DNA of 64,000 bases from Schistocephalus solidus (GCA_017591395.1 WEDG01005622.1:62001-126000); one strand, 5' to 3'; positions 22,490-33,315 are shown, counted from the first letter of the stretch. A program made the numbers and translations. The notes: generated from the letters alone by a model not told the origin.

Positions 22490-22640
22490 CCATTCTGTGC
22501 AAACAAGGAAGACCAGAGTGGCTATTTCTAATTAATAAGCCATCATACGCCAGCCCTACTCAATTCCTAGCTATGGATGGCCTGGGATTCAAACCAGGGC
22601 TCGGAGATTGGCAATCAGGTGATTACAATAGAGGATATTT
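22490..22640 (-). repeat. S1 SINE copy, degenerate
   Basis: Plus-strand text GCTATTTCTAATTAATAAGC and GGCCTGGGATTCAAACCAGG is the reverse complement of the S1 body and B box. The A-box part is hard to see. Confidence 0.6.
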
Positions 22641-22729
22641 TCGTGAACTTTTGTTATAATAATAAGAATCCATAAAGGCAAAGAAAATCAGCAGAAACAA
22701 TGTACAGTACTTTGGCAGTCACTCTTCCC

Positions 22730-22830
22730 GACTGCAACCACATATTAATATAAAATATACCTATTAATATTATAATATATATAATATATATTCAAATTAT
22801 TTGTATTAATATTAATTTCCACTAAGGCCT
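22730..22830. repeat. AT-rich low-complexity tract
   Basis: TATTAATATTATAATATATA and similar over about 90 bases, directly downstream of the exon 17 donor region. Confidence 0.8.
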
Positions 22831-22915
22831 CTGAAGTTGTGGTTTAGATGCTAGGCCGTTCTGGCTATTGTCTACTATGTTTACGAGGGAAAAAGTAGAC
22901 TGAAGCGCTTCATAC

Positions 22916-23190
22916 CTTCTCGGCTGGACGTAGAGGCTGTAGCGTTGGCCAGTGAGTGCTTGCTGTATCGGGGCTTCTTCTGCTCCAAGACTCCGCGCCT
23001 GGACTTCCACATCAGGCAGAGCGTTATAAGAAGTGTCATTTACCACCAGCTTATTGCCAACCTCACTGCCAGACGAAGTCCCACGATCGCTCACCAGCCC
23101 GACGGTGCCCGCAGTAGGTAGGGACGTTGAAAGACAGAAGTAGGGAGGTGACTGGAGGGGTTCAATCACCAGACCCATGCCATCAATTGT
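22916..23190 (-). CDS. fry: fry exon 17 of window: SPPYFCLSTSL segment
   Basis: Acceptor CCCTTGTAG, phase 0; proposed donor GTATGA gives phase 2, which fits exon 18. It starts TIDGMGLVIEPLQSPPYFCL, matching the short family motif NPPYYRI that follows the exon 16 helices. The remainder is Ser/Gly/Val-rich linker with no clear homology. The frame stays open to about 22822, so a slightly later donor is possible. Confidence 0.82.
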
Positions 23191-23819
23191 CTACAAGGGC
23201 AAAAGACGTGGGTTTGGAAGCACTTCATTGGCGGCCTTACTCAGAGCCGGAATCACATGAAACAGACAAGTGAACTCTCCGCAATCAAAGCATAATAATG
23301 CTCCTCCGCTTCGAGCTGGAACTACAAGCAGGAGATAACATCTGTCCAAATGGCGTGAAATCGTCAGTCAGTCAACATACAAACCCACATCGCATGAGCT
23401 GCACCCTACGCTAAGGTTCTTCACATGAGGCGCAAACCACAGTAGAGCATAGAAAGAATTGGACGGGGAAAATGTGCTAGTTTCCCGATATCAGAAACGA
23501 CCACACCTCCCGTGCCTCCACAAACCCAAAACATACTACTCTCTATTTGTCAGTAATATTATTTTATAATAGTGCTCGTCAGATACCCTGTGGAGTCGGA
23601 CGCCTATGGCTCCGTCTTACCCTCTGATTTTGGGGATATTTACGTGTGTGTTAAGGGGGCCACGTCATGCAGTGGGCACGAAAAGATGGGCTAGTCAGCC
23701 CTGACAGCCAATTCACCCACTCCCGTATAAGATAACTGAACGGTCTGATTGAGGTCGACGGCTGAGCGCATTTTCCTCACAATAAACGATGTGACGCGCG
23801 TAAAACTATCAAGGTACGC
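23191..23819. other. intron sequence, nothing recognised
   Basis: Intron between exons 16 and 17. The stretch from 23640 (GTGTGTTAAGGGGGCCACGT) may be the diverged start of the next S3 copy. Confidence 0.4.
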
Positions 23820-24125
23820 TAAAAGCCGTGGCTTGGAAGGTTGCCAACTGACGGGATAACTCGGACCGCGTGGTCAGCCCCTCCCTGTGTTGCTGTTTTT
23901 GAGGGACCACAGCGCGTGAGCAAGCGCCCTCTCCCACCTGCGGTCTTCTTGACTTTGTCTTGACACCGGGTCCAGGTGGGGAGTGAAACAGAGAGTGAGG
24001 TAGATGCAGTGAAAGTCTAATCTAACGAAAACCCAGCGCAAGTCACCGTACCTGCATCACCTTGCTGTGGAGCATCCGGTGAACATCGTAGAAATCGACT
24101 GTCAAACTGTCGGAGTGACGTGGAG
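23820..24125 (+). repeat. S3 SINE-like element
   Basis: GGCTTGGAAGGTTGCCAACT (long-variant module) leads into CTTCTTGACTTTGTCTTGAC, GTAGATGCAGTGAAAGTC and GAAATCGACTGTCAAACTGT. Plus strand, moderately diverged. Confidence 0.72.
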
Positions 24126-24850
24126 CCAAACCTCTATCCAACGTTCAATATGCATCGTCTTTTTCGTATTCCATGGTATTTCAACTAATAGGGAGTTGAA
24201 AGGCGTTCGCCTACCTTCTCCTTAATAATACTGAACTGATTGCAACGGCGGATAGCTGTCGCAGGGAGTAGTTGCGAAGGATTTATGATTCGATGATTCT
24301 ATTGTCATGCTTGGGCCATCCGGGGGAATAAAATAATCTTTTAAATTACGCATTTGTTTGAAACATGCTCAGTGCCTTTCCAAAACTGCTAACTGAACGA
24401 TGTTGCAGCAGTCTGGCATAGCAGCTATCCGTCTCAATCTTATCCATTCACTACACGCAACGTGTTTTTTAGCCTCTAGGAGGCGTAGTATTGACGCCAT
24501 TTATGGTTCTGGAAGTGTCTTTTAAAATACAAAACGGAAAATGCTAAAAGCTTAACCACATTACCTCAGCCGGTGCTTAACAAGAAATTCAACAGCACAA
24601 ACTCTATTTGTGTGAATTAAGGACAAATATCGCGACCGCTGCTAGCGATGCATCTTAAAGTCATCGCAGATGTGTGATGATTGCCAAACAGGGAGCAGAA
24701 CCCGGGGCAGGTTAAGCATTCTTCCCAGATAAACTCTGTAGACTAAACGATATAAGCAGCTCAAAGTGAGCGTGCATAATGTCCTCAAACACCTATCAAG
24801 GTTGACTTATGCAGAAATACAGGTTATGTCAAAACATCCAACAGACGCAC
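24126..24850. other. intron sequence, nothing recognised
   Basis: Starts with a short stretch similar to 16.8 kb (possible LINE 3' end), then unassigned sequence up to exon 16. Confidence 0.4.
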
Positions 24851-24925
24851 CTGCAATTCCACCATAAGGATATTGATGACTCCCTCCACATCCTCCTCCG
24901 CCAGGTAGCTTATTATGCGGCTGGC
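24851..24925 (-). CDS. fry: fry exon 16 of window: 75-base exon, 'RIISYLAEED'
   Basis: A 25-codon exon. The sequence shows acceptor CTCTTTTAG, donor GTGCGT and phase 0 on both sides. The peptide ASRIISYLAEEDVEGVINIL plus MVELQ is the counterpart of the family KKVIVYLGRDKTMQLLEELVSEL helix pair. It joins exon 15 and exon 17 without any gap in the family alignment. Its coding strand has no long open frame around it, so simple gene finders may miss it. Confidence 0.86.
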
Positions 24926-25359
24926 CTAAAAGAGGATAACACTTTTGAAAATAGTTAGTACGTTAAGTCTGTTGAAGTCTGTTACTGAGAGACTGTGGAA
25001 TTTGAAGAAAGCGAAACATCCAAAAAAATGCGCGGAGGTGAAGGCACAATGGCGTCCAGACAACATCAATTCCATTCATTGGGGAGTAGAGTGATTCGTT
25101 GGATAAGGACTTATAAACCGGTAAGTGTGTAAGAAAATCCAAAGCCTTTAAAAATCGCCACCTCTCAGCTCAATAAAGCAATCGGAATAATATAAGGTTG
25201 GACTGGCTTAGAGCTGGCGCCCCCCCACGGCTTGCGCTGAGCCAAAAGGTAGCGAAACACTGGCTCATATAATGCGATGGGCAAGCTGTGGTATGTCGGT
25301 GTGAGTCCTTTACCTAGTGGATGCGCTGTACCAACAAAGTGGCCAGAACGAGAAAACGT

Positions 25360-25600
25360 AAGGGTTATCCGGACCGCGCAATCGCTACAAAATAACGCCC
25401 CTAGGTGCAGGGGGTCAGGTGGCACACCTAGGCACACTGCACCCATTGCTGGTCATGGTCACTTTGACTCTCTCATGACACCGGGTTCATGTGGGTGAGT
25501 GAGGAGAGAGACTATGGTCAACGCAGCCCGTCTACTATCATTATAAACTAATTGATCGATCTTGTGCCACCGTCTGAGGCAGCTGCGGGAGTTCCGAATC
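25360..25600 (+). repeat. degenerate S3 copy
   Basis: ATCCGGACCGCGCAATCGCT, TTTGACTCTCTCATGACACC and CAACGCAGCCCGTCTACTAT keep the S3 order on the plus strand. It is strongly diverged and truncated. Confidence 0.55.
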
Positions 25601-26059
25601 ATCTGAGGGGACACCAGTGGGCCCCGTGTGCTTTCCACTAATAATTCGGAGGAATGTGATAAATTTCAACTTTAAAATAGTCATACCAACTTTCGGACTG
25701 AGTCTGAAATGGTCTTGACTGAAGAACTCGCTCCAAGTTAGAGGATAAATTAAAGAGGAAATGGAAAAGGTCCACGCTAACTCAGTACACCTTGGGACCC
25801 TGTGGATTTAAAAAATAAACCCGATAATGAACTTCTCGAGTCCGTCTGACGAAAAATGCCCGCAGTTCACTGAGCCTGGGTTAGAAGTAAAAAATGCTGA
25901 CCGCGTGGAAGGTAACAACGCATGCATAAAACCGACAGGATCGCATCCGTTAAGCACAGCTCTGAATGCTGGAGTCGACAGTAACATAAAACATACTCTA
26001 GAGATTTCGAAAACTGTGAGTTAAGGACGCAAGATCAAAATTGCAACCAGTAAGCTAAC
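25601..26059. other. intron sequence, nothing recognised
   Basis: The short plus-strand open frame at 25827-26024 shows no family resemblance. Confidence 0.4.
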
Positions 26060-26245
26060 ATGAGAAGAGAGTGTAGCCGGTGCAAGGGAGACGACGATGA
26101 TCAAGTAGTGTAAGATATGGCGTAGGTTTTCTGGCCGATAGCGAATGAGCAGAATCCAGAGCTCTTTGAGTGCGGCTCCTTCACTTGGCTGGTTGCCAAA
26201 ACGAATGGTCAGGTAGAGGAAGTTGTTCAAGATCATCTCGGTAGC
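26060..26245 (-). CDS. fry: fry exon 15 of window: ATEMILNNFLYLTIRFG block
   Basis: 62 codons, phase 0 on both sides, acceptor CTTCCCTAG, donor GTTAGC. It encodes ATEMILNNFLYLTIRFGNQP and LRHILHYLIIVVSLAPATLS, the counterparts of the family AT-MVLNNLMYMTAKYG and ILHFLISI segments. This is one of the best conserved stretches of the whole family. Confidence 0.94.
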
Positions 26246-26520
26246 CTAGAGGAAGGGAGAAAGCAAAGCGAACAATGAGGGTGGCACGTACTAAAACTCA
26301 GGCACATAACGAGAAAAACCAAGATATTACACGATTCTCCTCCAAATCCTCCCTCGTTTCTACCTAGACCGTGACAGATGGACCACCATATGCAAAAGAA
26401 TGGCGAATTCCGAATGGTGACTTGCACGTGAATTAGTTTATTCTGATGGCAGACACGTGGAGACGACACACGCGAACATGTGAGGCCCATGAGTTAACTG
26501 ATAAGAAGTAGACGCGACGG

Positions 26521-26590
26521 CTGGTGCAAAAACTTTATTCGCCCAGCGTTTCGGATTCACACTCGAATCCATCAGCAGATGATGTTCCAG
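26521..26590 (-). ncRNA. Penelope-type hammerhead motif, mutated core
   Basis: On the minus strand: CTGCTGA (26574-26580, expected CTGANGA), a perfect 6-bp stem GGATTC/GAATCC with loop GAGTGT, then CCGAAACGCTGGGCGAATAA. The AAAGTTTTTGC end matches Penelope tails elsewhere. Two core changes (A to C in CUGA, and G after U at the cleavage site) make it probably inactive. Confidence 0.75.
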
Positions 26591-28014
26591 CATGAATCGA
26601 AGCGACGGGCGAATTAAGTTTTTGTCTCAGCGATCACACAGCAGCATCTGCAAAAACTCTCCTTCCCCTCCCTGATCCACCTCGATACGGAGACAAAAGT
26701 GAATGAGGACGACCGGAGACGGGATAGGCGTAAAAGGCTAAACAGCCAGCTCCGCGTGTGATACAGGTGTGGAACGCGCAGAAAGAAGAATAGGTTTTAG
26801 AGGAATGAGGGTGCCATATATGCTACAATATCCTTCAGCCAGTCACCTCACACATACACAGTACTGAATACGAGGACCGAGTTATCCCGGAGCATAGAGA
26901 CGCGTAGGTTTCAAGGCTGGAATACACGAAGAAATGCTAACCAGGATCCAGTAGACAGGAAGCCAAATGTGCAATGCTTGTCGTAGCGAAAAGCTTAATG
27001 CAAAGCAGGACAGGGCAGGTAAAACTACATTCAACTTTACATTGAGGTGCAGCAGGTGACGTAACTGATGAAACATCACCAAAGAAATCAAGATCATTAG
27101 TAAACTCTGTGAAATTTTCTTAAAGCTTCCATCAGTATCAATGGGAATATTCTGTTGAGATTATACTGCAAATTTGAGCAGTCGGCTAATGGAGTCGCCT
27201 CATAACACAAGGGAATACGTGGTCAAAATCCGAGTCACTGATCAGAACAGGCGGACTATTGAATTTGAGCCGCCATTTTTTCTCTCCCTGTAAATTTTTT
27301 TATAAATAAATGGGCCGGCTCATTTTTATCATTAAATACTATGCAACGCTTTTTGTTTATACTATCCAAGATCAGAAGATCATTTGCAAACGACACGTAC
27401 ACCGATTAGAAGAAAATCTGGCGCAATTATGCGACACATTCACGGAAAACAGTTCATGATGCCAACAGTTGCAGCTTCCGGTTACTATATACCTTCTGCT
27501 TTCTTCCGGTGCTCCCTTTTCGGTACCAATGTTATCCTCAGTAAATGGAGGCCGTTTTGCTGAAAATTTTGAAATGATACATTCAAAATAAAACGTATAT
27601 GAATACTATATCCATCAGGATCGAAAAACATATTGATCACGCGTCCGCGTACTGAGGCTAGCGACCAGTTGCACCATTAGTTGATATTGTTTTTGAAATA
27701 AAAGACAGCCATTTACGTATTTGAAGATTGCCCTTAACACATATTTAAAAGCTCAGATACGTAATAGAATACAATCCCAACGATCAGCCCACTTTTAATT
27801 TTATAATCATTATCATCCTTACAATTTTTCTCTCCTTTTTATTCAGCGCGTTCTCTTGACCTCCTTCCTCCAGTTGTCAGACTTGAGTAAATGTGCAAAA
27901 AAAGGTTCAAATTTCAAACGCACTTAAAAAATCGATACTGATTTGTTGATTGCGCCAATAAGCAGCCGCCATGTGCACCAGTTTGTATTGATTAGTTCTC
28001 GTGAGGGTGCAGTT
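26591..28014. other. 1.4 kb of intron without recognised feature
   Basis: AT-rich, no repeats recognised. A purine/pyrimidine change near 27830 is not specific. Confidence 0.45.
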
Positions 28015-28204
28015 GCTATGCCAGTAATACCACTACTAAAACTACTACTACCATTATTAATACTACTACTACTACTACTACTAATACTACTACTACTACT
28101 ACTAATATTACCACTACGACCACGACTACTACTACTACGACTTCTACTACTACTACAACGACTACTACTATTACTACCACCACTTCTACTAATACTACTA
28201 CTAG
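28015..28204. repeat. interrupted (CTA)n microsatellite
   Basis: ACTACTACTACTACTAATAC and variants over 190 bases, joined directly to the S1 SINE that follows. Confidence 0.9.
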
Positions 28205-28450
28205 CCGCTGTGCGGCCGCTGGCGGGGCTCCAGCGGGAGACTCAAGGCATAACGGAACGAGTGAGTTCCGTTAGCGATCGGTGGGCGTTCATCAACGAAT
28301 GTAGTAAATATTCCCGATCTAAACCGGAAAGACAAAGAGCACGTGGTTCATTGGTTAGAGCGTTGGACTTTTGATTACCTGGTCACGGGTTTGAGCCTCG
28401 GGTGGGGTAACACCAGGGGTTGGGTATGACTGGCACCAGTATAAATATTA
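28205..28450 (+). repeat. S1 tRNA-derived SINE, well preserved
   Basis: CTAGCCGCTGTGCGGCCGCT, then GAGTGAGTTCCGTTAGCGAT, an A box GTGGTTCATTGGTTAGAGCG (28341-28360), a B box GGTCACGGGTTTGAGCCTCG (28381-28400) and GGGGTTGGGTATGACTGGC. It lies just outside exon 14 (donor at 28488). The order, microsatellite then body then tRNA head then tail, suggests that S1 copies are joined in tandem. Confidence 0.85.
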
Positions 28451-28488
28451 GGAAGTTTTGGGGTAACTGGGGCGTCAAGAGGACCCAC

Positions 28489-29069
28489 CTGTTGAGAGCC
28501 CCAGCCAGAACACCTGAGAGTGAGTGGCACACTCGCCCAGGCCTCGTTGTTTGCAAAAGGCTGAAGGCGTCTGTGAGAATACACCAAGTCAGGCCGCAAA
28601 CTAGTGGGTCGAGTCCGAGCGACAATCGGCTGGCCACCTGCCAGATCAACATCAGAATCGCAGTTGCTGGAGTCCTCACTAGCACCGCCTTCGTCACCAT
28701 CAATACTGCTGTCGGCGCCGCTGCTGCTGCTCGAGGTGTCATTGGTCTCCCCAGGGCCGTTGGAGACTACGGCCTCCAGCGGTGATTGGTGCTGTGGGCG
28801 GGCGGCGCTCAGCCTGGTACCGCGGGGAACCTTTGTGGCCGCGTCGGAGCCAGTGAAGGGCGGTGGTGGGACGTCTGTGGCGAGAAGACTCTGTCGGGGC
28901 GAGTAATGTGAGGAGGTGGTGTGGTAGCGAGTTGACTGTGATGCCAGTGGGGGTTCAGAGACACGAGCAAACAGATCCACTAGCTCCACGTTGATGGCCC
29001 AGTAGTGTAGAAATCGAAGGAGGCAACAGCGCATGTCTGCCGTGGCGGTCGCCAAACGTTTGCAGATTT
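28489..29069 (-). CDS. fry: fry exon 14 of window: INVELVDLF to GWGSQQ block with acidic Ser-rich insert
   Basis: Acceptor GACCTTCAG, donor GTGGGT. It begins EICKRLATATADMRCCLLRF then LHYWAINVELVDLF, the family 'LPW-NNIELVDL' helix. A long variable section follows, including a Ser/Asp/Glu tract (TSSSSSGADSSIDGDEGGAS) that could be phosphorylated or disordered. It ends LTLRCSGWGSQQ, the family GEGWGSPQ motif. Both junctions are in perfect register. Confidence 0.92.
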
Positions 29070-29460
29070 CTGAAGGTCAAATGAAGCACTGATTGATTAA
29101 TTTTAATGAAAAACTGGAGATAAAACAGCCCACTTGATGTTAGTTATAATTATGTTCCCTTCCAAGCATGATCAACAAGGCAAGCCAGTACCCGGTGATA
29201 AAATGAGTCAAGGTTTCCCGACCCACCTCTTATTAACAGGCGCAATGCCCGGTAAGAATTACTTATATAGGCCCCATTAAAAGGATACGGGAACAGAAAG
29301 GCCATATCTTGACACAAACAGCGGGCCTACGCGTAATTCCAATAAGAGTAAACATTCCTCTCAATTGCTTACAAGAACTTCCATTGTTTTCCAGAAAAAA
29401 GAAAAGAATTCAGTTAAAGAAATTATTTTGTCCAAATTGCTGAAGTTTTTGTTACAAAAT
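29070..29460. other. intron sequence, nothing recognised
   Basis: AT-rich sequence between exon 14 and the large AT-rich repeat. Confidence 0.4.
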
Positions 29461-30290
29461 GCAGTTTACCAATATTTTTCGTTTTACTACGGTGAAAACG
29501 AAGACCGTTAGCAAAATACGTACAAGATGTTGTGGAGATGAATTAAAGAAACATCTATAAGTATGTTAAGTATGCGATAAGATACTTTTTTTGTATAATA
29601 CAGTTTCCACTAATCCGGAGTTACGAAACGCAATAGACAGAAGGTTAGCAGTTTATTTTGCAAAAGCTTAGTATATATGCGGATACTTTGTTGTGTATTT
29701 ACAGTCTTAGAACAGGACATCAAAATAAACCAACGTGGCAAAAAAGCTCAAATATAAAGCGAAAAGTGAGTTCTTTCATTTTCAGCCGAACATGCATCAC
29801 TTATTATCAGGCAAGTCAAAAAACCGATACAACTTCCACATTTTCATCTTGACATAACCTTGGAAAAAGGTAAAGTCCGCATATATTCGTCAGCGAATTA
29901 TCTACATTATGAGCGTTTGAAACGGGTAACTTATTACAAAGCGTTTTTTAATTGACCTTAGGCATATAAATTGTCGAATTTTGTTGTGGACGTTAATTTT
30001 TCCCGGTGACGAGTTTTCATGTATAGGCGAGTTTACAAATATGAAGCAATATCCAAGAAGGAATATCCAAGAGCTCACTACCTCGGTAAATGCTTTTAAG
30101 AAATATCTTATTTCGAAGGTTTTGATGAACACAGAGAACAGGATCTAAATTTAGTGCCAATCGACTGCAAACAGTGAAAATTATGAAATATTCACCGGTA
30201 TTTCAAGGACGACCCGAAACTTATTGTAATCTAATACCACAAATATCAATAAACAAATTTGACGAAATAATTCTCTTAATATCCAAAAAA
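29460..30290 (+). repeat. AT-rich dispersed repeat, copy 1
   Basis: Matches 50.9-51.72 kb in the same orientation over several hundred bases: GCAAAAGCTTAGTATATATG against GCAAAATCTTAGTATATATT, AGTGAGTTCTTTCATTTTCA against AGTGAGTTCTTTCATTTTAA, GACGAGTTTTCATGTATAGG against AACGAGTTTTCATGTTTAGG, and ATTTCAAGGACGACCCGAAA against ATTTCAAGGACGATTTGAAA. No coding frame is shared, so it is non-autonomous or a decayed non-coding part. Confidence 0.8.
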
Positions 30291-30785
30291 TGATATGCTT
30301 ACACTATTACCTGAAATTTCTTTTAAAATTAATTCATCGCATTTACAGGGATTTCTCAGGTTTTCAGAACTTGGCGCGTCTTTCAAAAAGTTAGTATTTC
30401 TTAACAAAATATTATCACCGTTCAAATTTCCTTTAAGCTCTAAATTCGCTGAAAGTTGTTCATTAATATTTCAAAACGTTGGTACATTCACTGACGCCTG
30501 TTTGCGAGTGATTATCAATCTTTAGTACATTTGGGCATTTTGCATCTGTTGGGTTACACACTGTATGTTTGTGTTCGATAAATTCTTAATACGTCGGTAC
30601 ACTTATATAGCAATAGGGTCACTTAAAACACTCGCACAATGTACTTGGCTCTTCGAATGAAATCAAACTCACTGCAGCAACTGTGAAGATGACGCAAGCG
30701 AGGCCCGATGTCTCCGCTGCCAATTCATGCGGAGTGGCAATCAGAATGCTTTCATATGGCGATGCCCACGTGTTAGTCCCTGGTG
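30291..30785. other. AT-rich sequence, nothing firm
   Basis: May be an extension of the repeat at 29.46-30.29 kb. The open frames here show no known domain. Confidence 0.4.
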
Positions 30786-31110
30786 AGCCATGCAGAAACA
30801 CCAACGCTGACATGCCATGGTCTTCCATACATTAAGGACGTCTCAGAAGCGACGGAACGCAGTGCTGGAAGACTAGCCGGTGTAAATACATACTGTTTCA
30901 AGGCAACCATGCACAGCAGGATAATTAAAACCATACATCGGTTAAATCCCAATGAGCGGTCTGGCGTAATGGATCGTATCCCGTGTATAAGCTGTCCTTA
31001 GAATTACGCGAACATGAACTAGCTGCAGGACGCAAGGGACTACGCAAGAGGTCGTGAGTTAGACTTCGCAACAAAAAGCATGACAAACCGAGACTTCATT
31101 GAAACCTGAG
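30786..31110 (+). pseudogene. Penelope-like element relic (linker and GIY-YIG remnants)
   Basis: It encodes GLPYIKDVSEATERSAGRLA, then TIHRLNPNERSGVMDRIPCI and SCP, the Penelope linker with its conserved YIKDVSE and Cys region, and after a stop LREHELAAGRKGLRKRS, the remains of the GIY-YIG C-terminal 'RL-EH--A-RR' helix. The catalytic GIY-YIG segment proper is deleted. The same family as 49.95-50.31 kb. Confidence 0.85.
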
Positions 31111-31245
31111 CCCCGTATGAGAACTAGAGGTATCGACCTCGCACCAGCATACGGAGCCCTGAGCAGCCACCTCCAGACCTATGGTACTGGTTATTAAATG
31201 GCTAATACCCCCTTAAAACTACCACTTGTCGCTCTATTCCTGATG

Positions 31246-31290
31246 TTATCTCTGACGATGAACTGCTGCACGAGTTCGGAAGCTCAGAAA
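31246..31290 (+). ncRNA. Penelope-type hammerhead motif, inactive
   Basis: CTGACGA (31252-31258), stem GAACT/AGTTC (31260-31264 and 31273-31277), then GGAA where GAAA is required (31278-31281), and CTC. The altered A makes cleavage unlikely. It lies 140 bases after the Penelope relic on the same strand. Confidence 0.7.
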
Positions 31291-31852
31291 AATGAGTAAG
31301 CCGTTCGATTGCTCTAGTTAAAACTAAGTCAAACGACCGACATGGAAGTTCCCCCATTCGGGTTGCCAGATATAACCGTTCACAATGAGTGAAAATGGGA
31401 AAAGCGAGTAATCATCGCACGCGTACCGAGTCCTCTATAACTACTATCCCTTTTAAACCAGCGTCTGTTTAAGCAAACAGGAATTCCTAGGACGAGTAAT
31501 ACCTAAAGGGACGATCGGAGGAATACAGCTAGCCAACAGAACGGGTCCGCAGCTATTGGCCAAAAAGGGTAACAGAGGTACACAACTTAAGTAGGGTAAC
31601 GAAGCCCAGTGAGTGGATGTCATTGTGCAAGCGCAGCCATTTCGAGGGAGTTGAGAGACTCAAAGAAGCATAAGATCCCGCGTAGGAAACTATTTTGAAG
31701 CGAGCCTCGTCATATCAACATTCGAAGCGAGCCAGAAAAGATCCGTTCCGAAGGCGTAACTCCAAAATCGCGCCTTAATTCCTTCGGAAAGTAAACAAGA
31801 CCGAACATCAACTGCTTGGCCAGGAGAGGTGCAAAAGGATGCAACAAATCAC
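31291..31852. other. intron sequence, nothing recognised
   Basis: No repeat or coding signal found besides the open-frame extension of exon 13. Confidence 0.4.
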
Positions 31853-32123
31853 CTGAAAGGAATGGCAGCGTGCTTGTGGGATGCTGAGCGCAGAACTGAC
31901 GAATCACGTCTGAGGGTTTCCAATGTCCAATGGCACGCCAAAGCAGCTCATCTGCGAGGGCCGAGAGGCAGGGCTCCACCAAACAAGTTTGCGATTCCGA
32001 GTCAGAGGGTGAGGGCAAGCAGCAATTCACACTGACGCCCTGCTTGAAGGCTTCAGCGGGATTGTGGCAGGTGACAGTCGCGGTGGTATCCTGGTGCAGA
32101 CCACTGTGGCCAAGCCGACTTGG
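31853..32123 (-). CDS. fry: fry exon 13 of window: LADELLWRAIGHW segment
   Basis: Acceptor TTTTTCTGCAG and donor GTGATT; phase 0 in, phase 1 out. The conserved end is LADELLWRAIGHWKPSDVIR followed by STLPFLS, equivalent to the family SEELARAYPELTLAIFSE. The split Glu codon joins exon 14 to give LPFLSEICKRL, in exact register with relatives. The open frame runs past the donor to about 31710, but that tail is intronic by homology. Confidence 0.86.
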
Positions 32124-32650
32124 CTGCAGAAAAAGAAAAAAACATATGGATAAGCCTGTGGCGAGCAAAGAATTGCAGAAAAATAAAAAAGAAGACGGGC
32201 TAAATGCGATTACAATGATAATAAGTTTTACAATAACACAATGAAAATCCTCTCAGTCCCAATGACGTTTCTTCAATAAAACGGACTGGGGGATGCAGAA
32301 TGACAGCACTTTCAAAGTGTGCTTTAGATACATTACGCGTGGGGTTTCTTAGATAATTTGTCTGACACTAGATGCGAGAGATACCACTGCCCAGGACTTA
32401 CGGGGAAGTGCAAGGCATCCCTGGCTCTTCTTCGACTGCCATGTTCCGTTAGCGAGATGCAATCAAAGTGCAGCCGAATCAAACTTCAACGAGGTATGTC
32501 CGAACTTTTCTCGAAGAGAATTGAATCAGAATCGCTTATATCTTTCCCTCCACTGACAGCAACGGGGAATATAAATGCCCTCCCCTACACGTAATATACG
32601 CAGCTTTGCAGTAAACTACAGCAAGGTTAAATATTCTTGTGTTTGGATCC
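32124..32650. other. intron sequence, nothing recognised
   Basis: Between exon 13 and a telomere-like block; no signal seen. Confidence 0.4.
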
Positions 32651-32654
32651 TAAA

Positions 32655-32770
32655 TCGAGCCCTAACCTAAACCTGACCCTTAACCATAACCTTAATCTAA
32701 ACCCCAACCTTATCTTACCCTCAAATGCCCCGAAATTTAGCACAAAGCTACCACTAGTACGAGCAGTTCC
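32655..32770. repeat. degenerate telomere-like repeat block
   Basis: CGAGCCCTAACCTAAACCTG, further CCTAACC/CCTTAA variants, then CCGAAATTTAGCACAAAGCT. Same family as 8.8 and 48.3 kb. Confidence 0.7.
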
Positions 32771-32894
32771 TGTCATCCTGCCGGGAGGAGGCATATAAGC
32801 AATCGCTAGCCAGAGTTGCCATTACAATTGAACCGTAATTTCCGACGACGCCCAACGTGTGTCCCACAGCATGAGAAGCGCAGGGACGGTAACT

Positions 32895-32942
32895 TACTTC
32901 TACTACTACTTCTACTATTATTACTACTACTACTACTACTAC

Positions 32943-33017
<75 letters not shown>

Positions 33018-33115
33018 AACTAGCCGCTGTTCGGCTGATGGCGGAGCTCGAAAGTGAGCCCCAAGGTCGAATGGAACGAGTGAGTTCCGTTAACCATCGG
33101 TGAGCGTTGACCAAC
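32895..33115 (+). repeat. (CTA)n microsatellite joined to partial S1 SINE
   Basis: Near-perfect ACTACTACTACT from about 32898 to 33015, then CTAGCCGCTGTTCGGCTGAT and GAGTGAGTTCCGTTAACCAT. As at 28.0-28.3 kb, the microsatellite sits directly against the CTAGCCGCTGTGCGGCTG start of the S1 part, so the two belong together. Confidence 0.85.
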
Positions 33116-33315
33116 TAATACTAATCCAAACATAAAATTTGACCACAACTTCCGGTCATATGTAGTATGGGGAGGGTTGGGGGTTCCTATTTCCGTGTCC
33201 TGCATGATTTTCATTTCTACCTTAAAAAGACCACAAATTCATCTGAAAGTTTCCACCAGACAGTATCCGCGCGCTACAACAGTAGGCAGTGCAGAAACTG
33301 AGAAGAGATAGAGCC

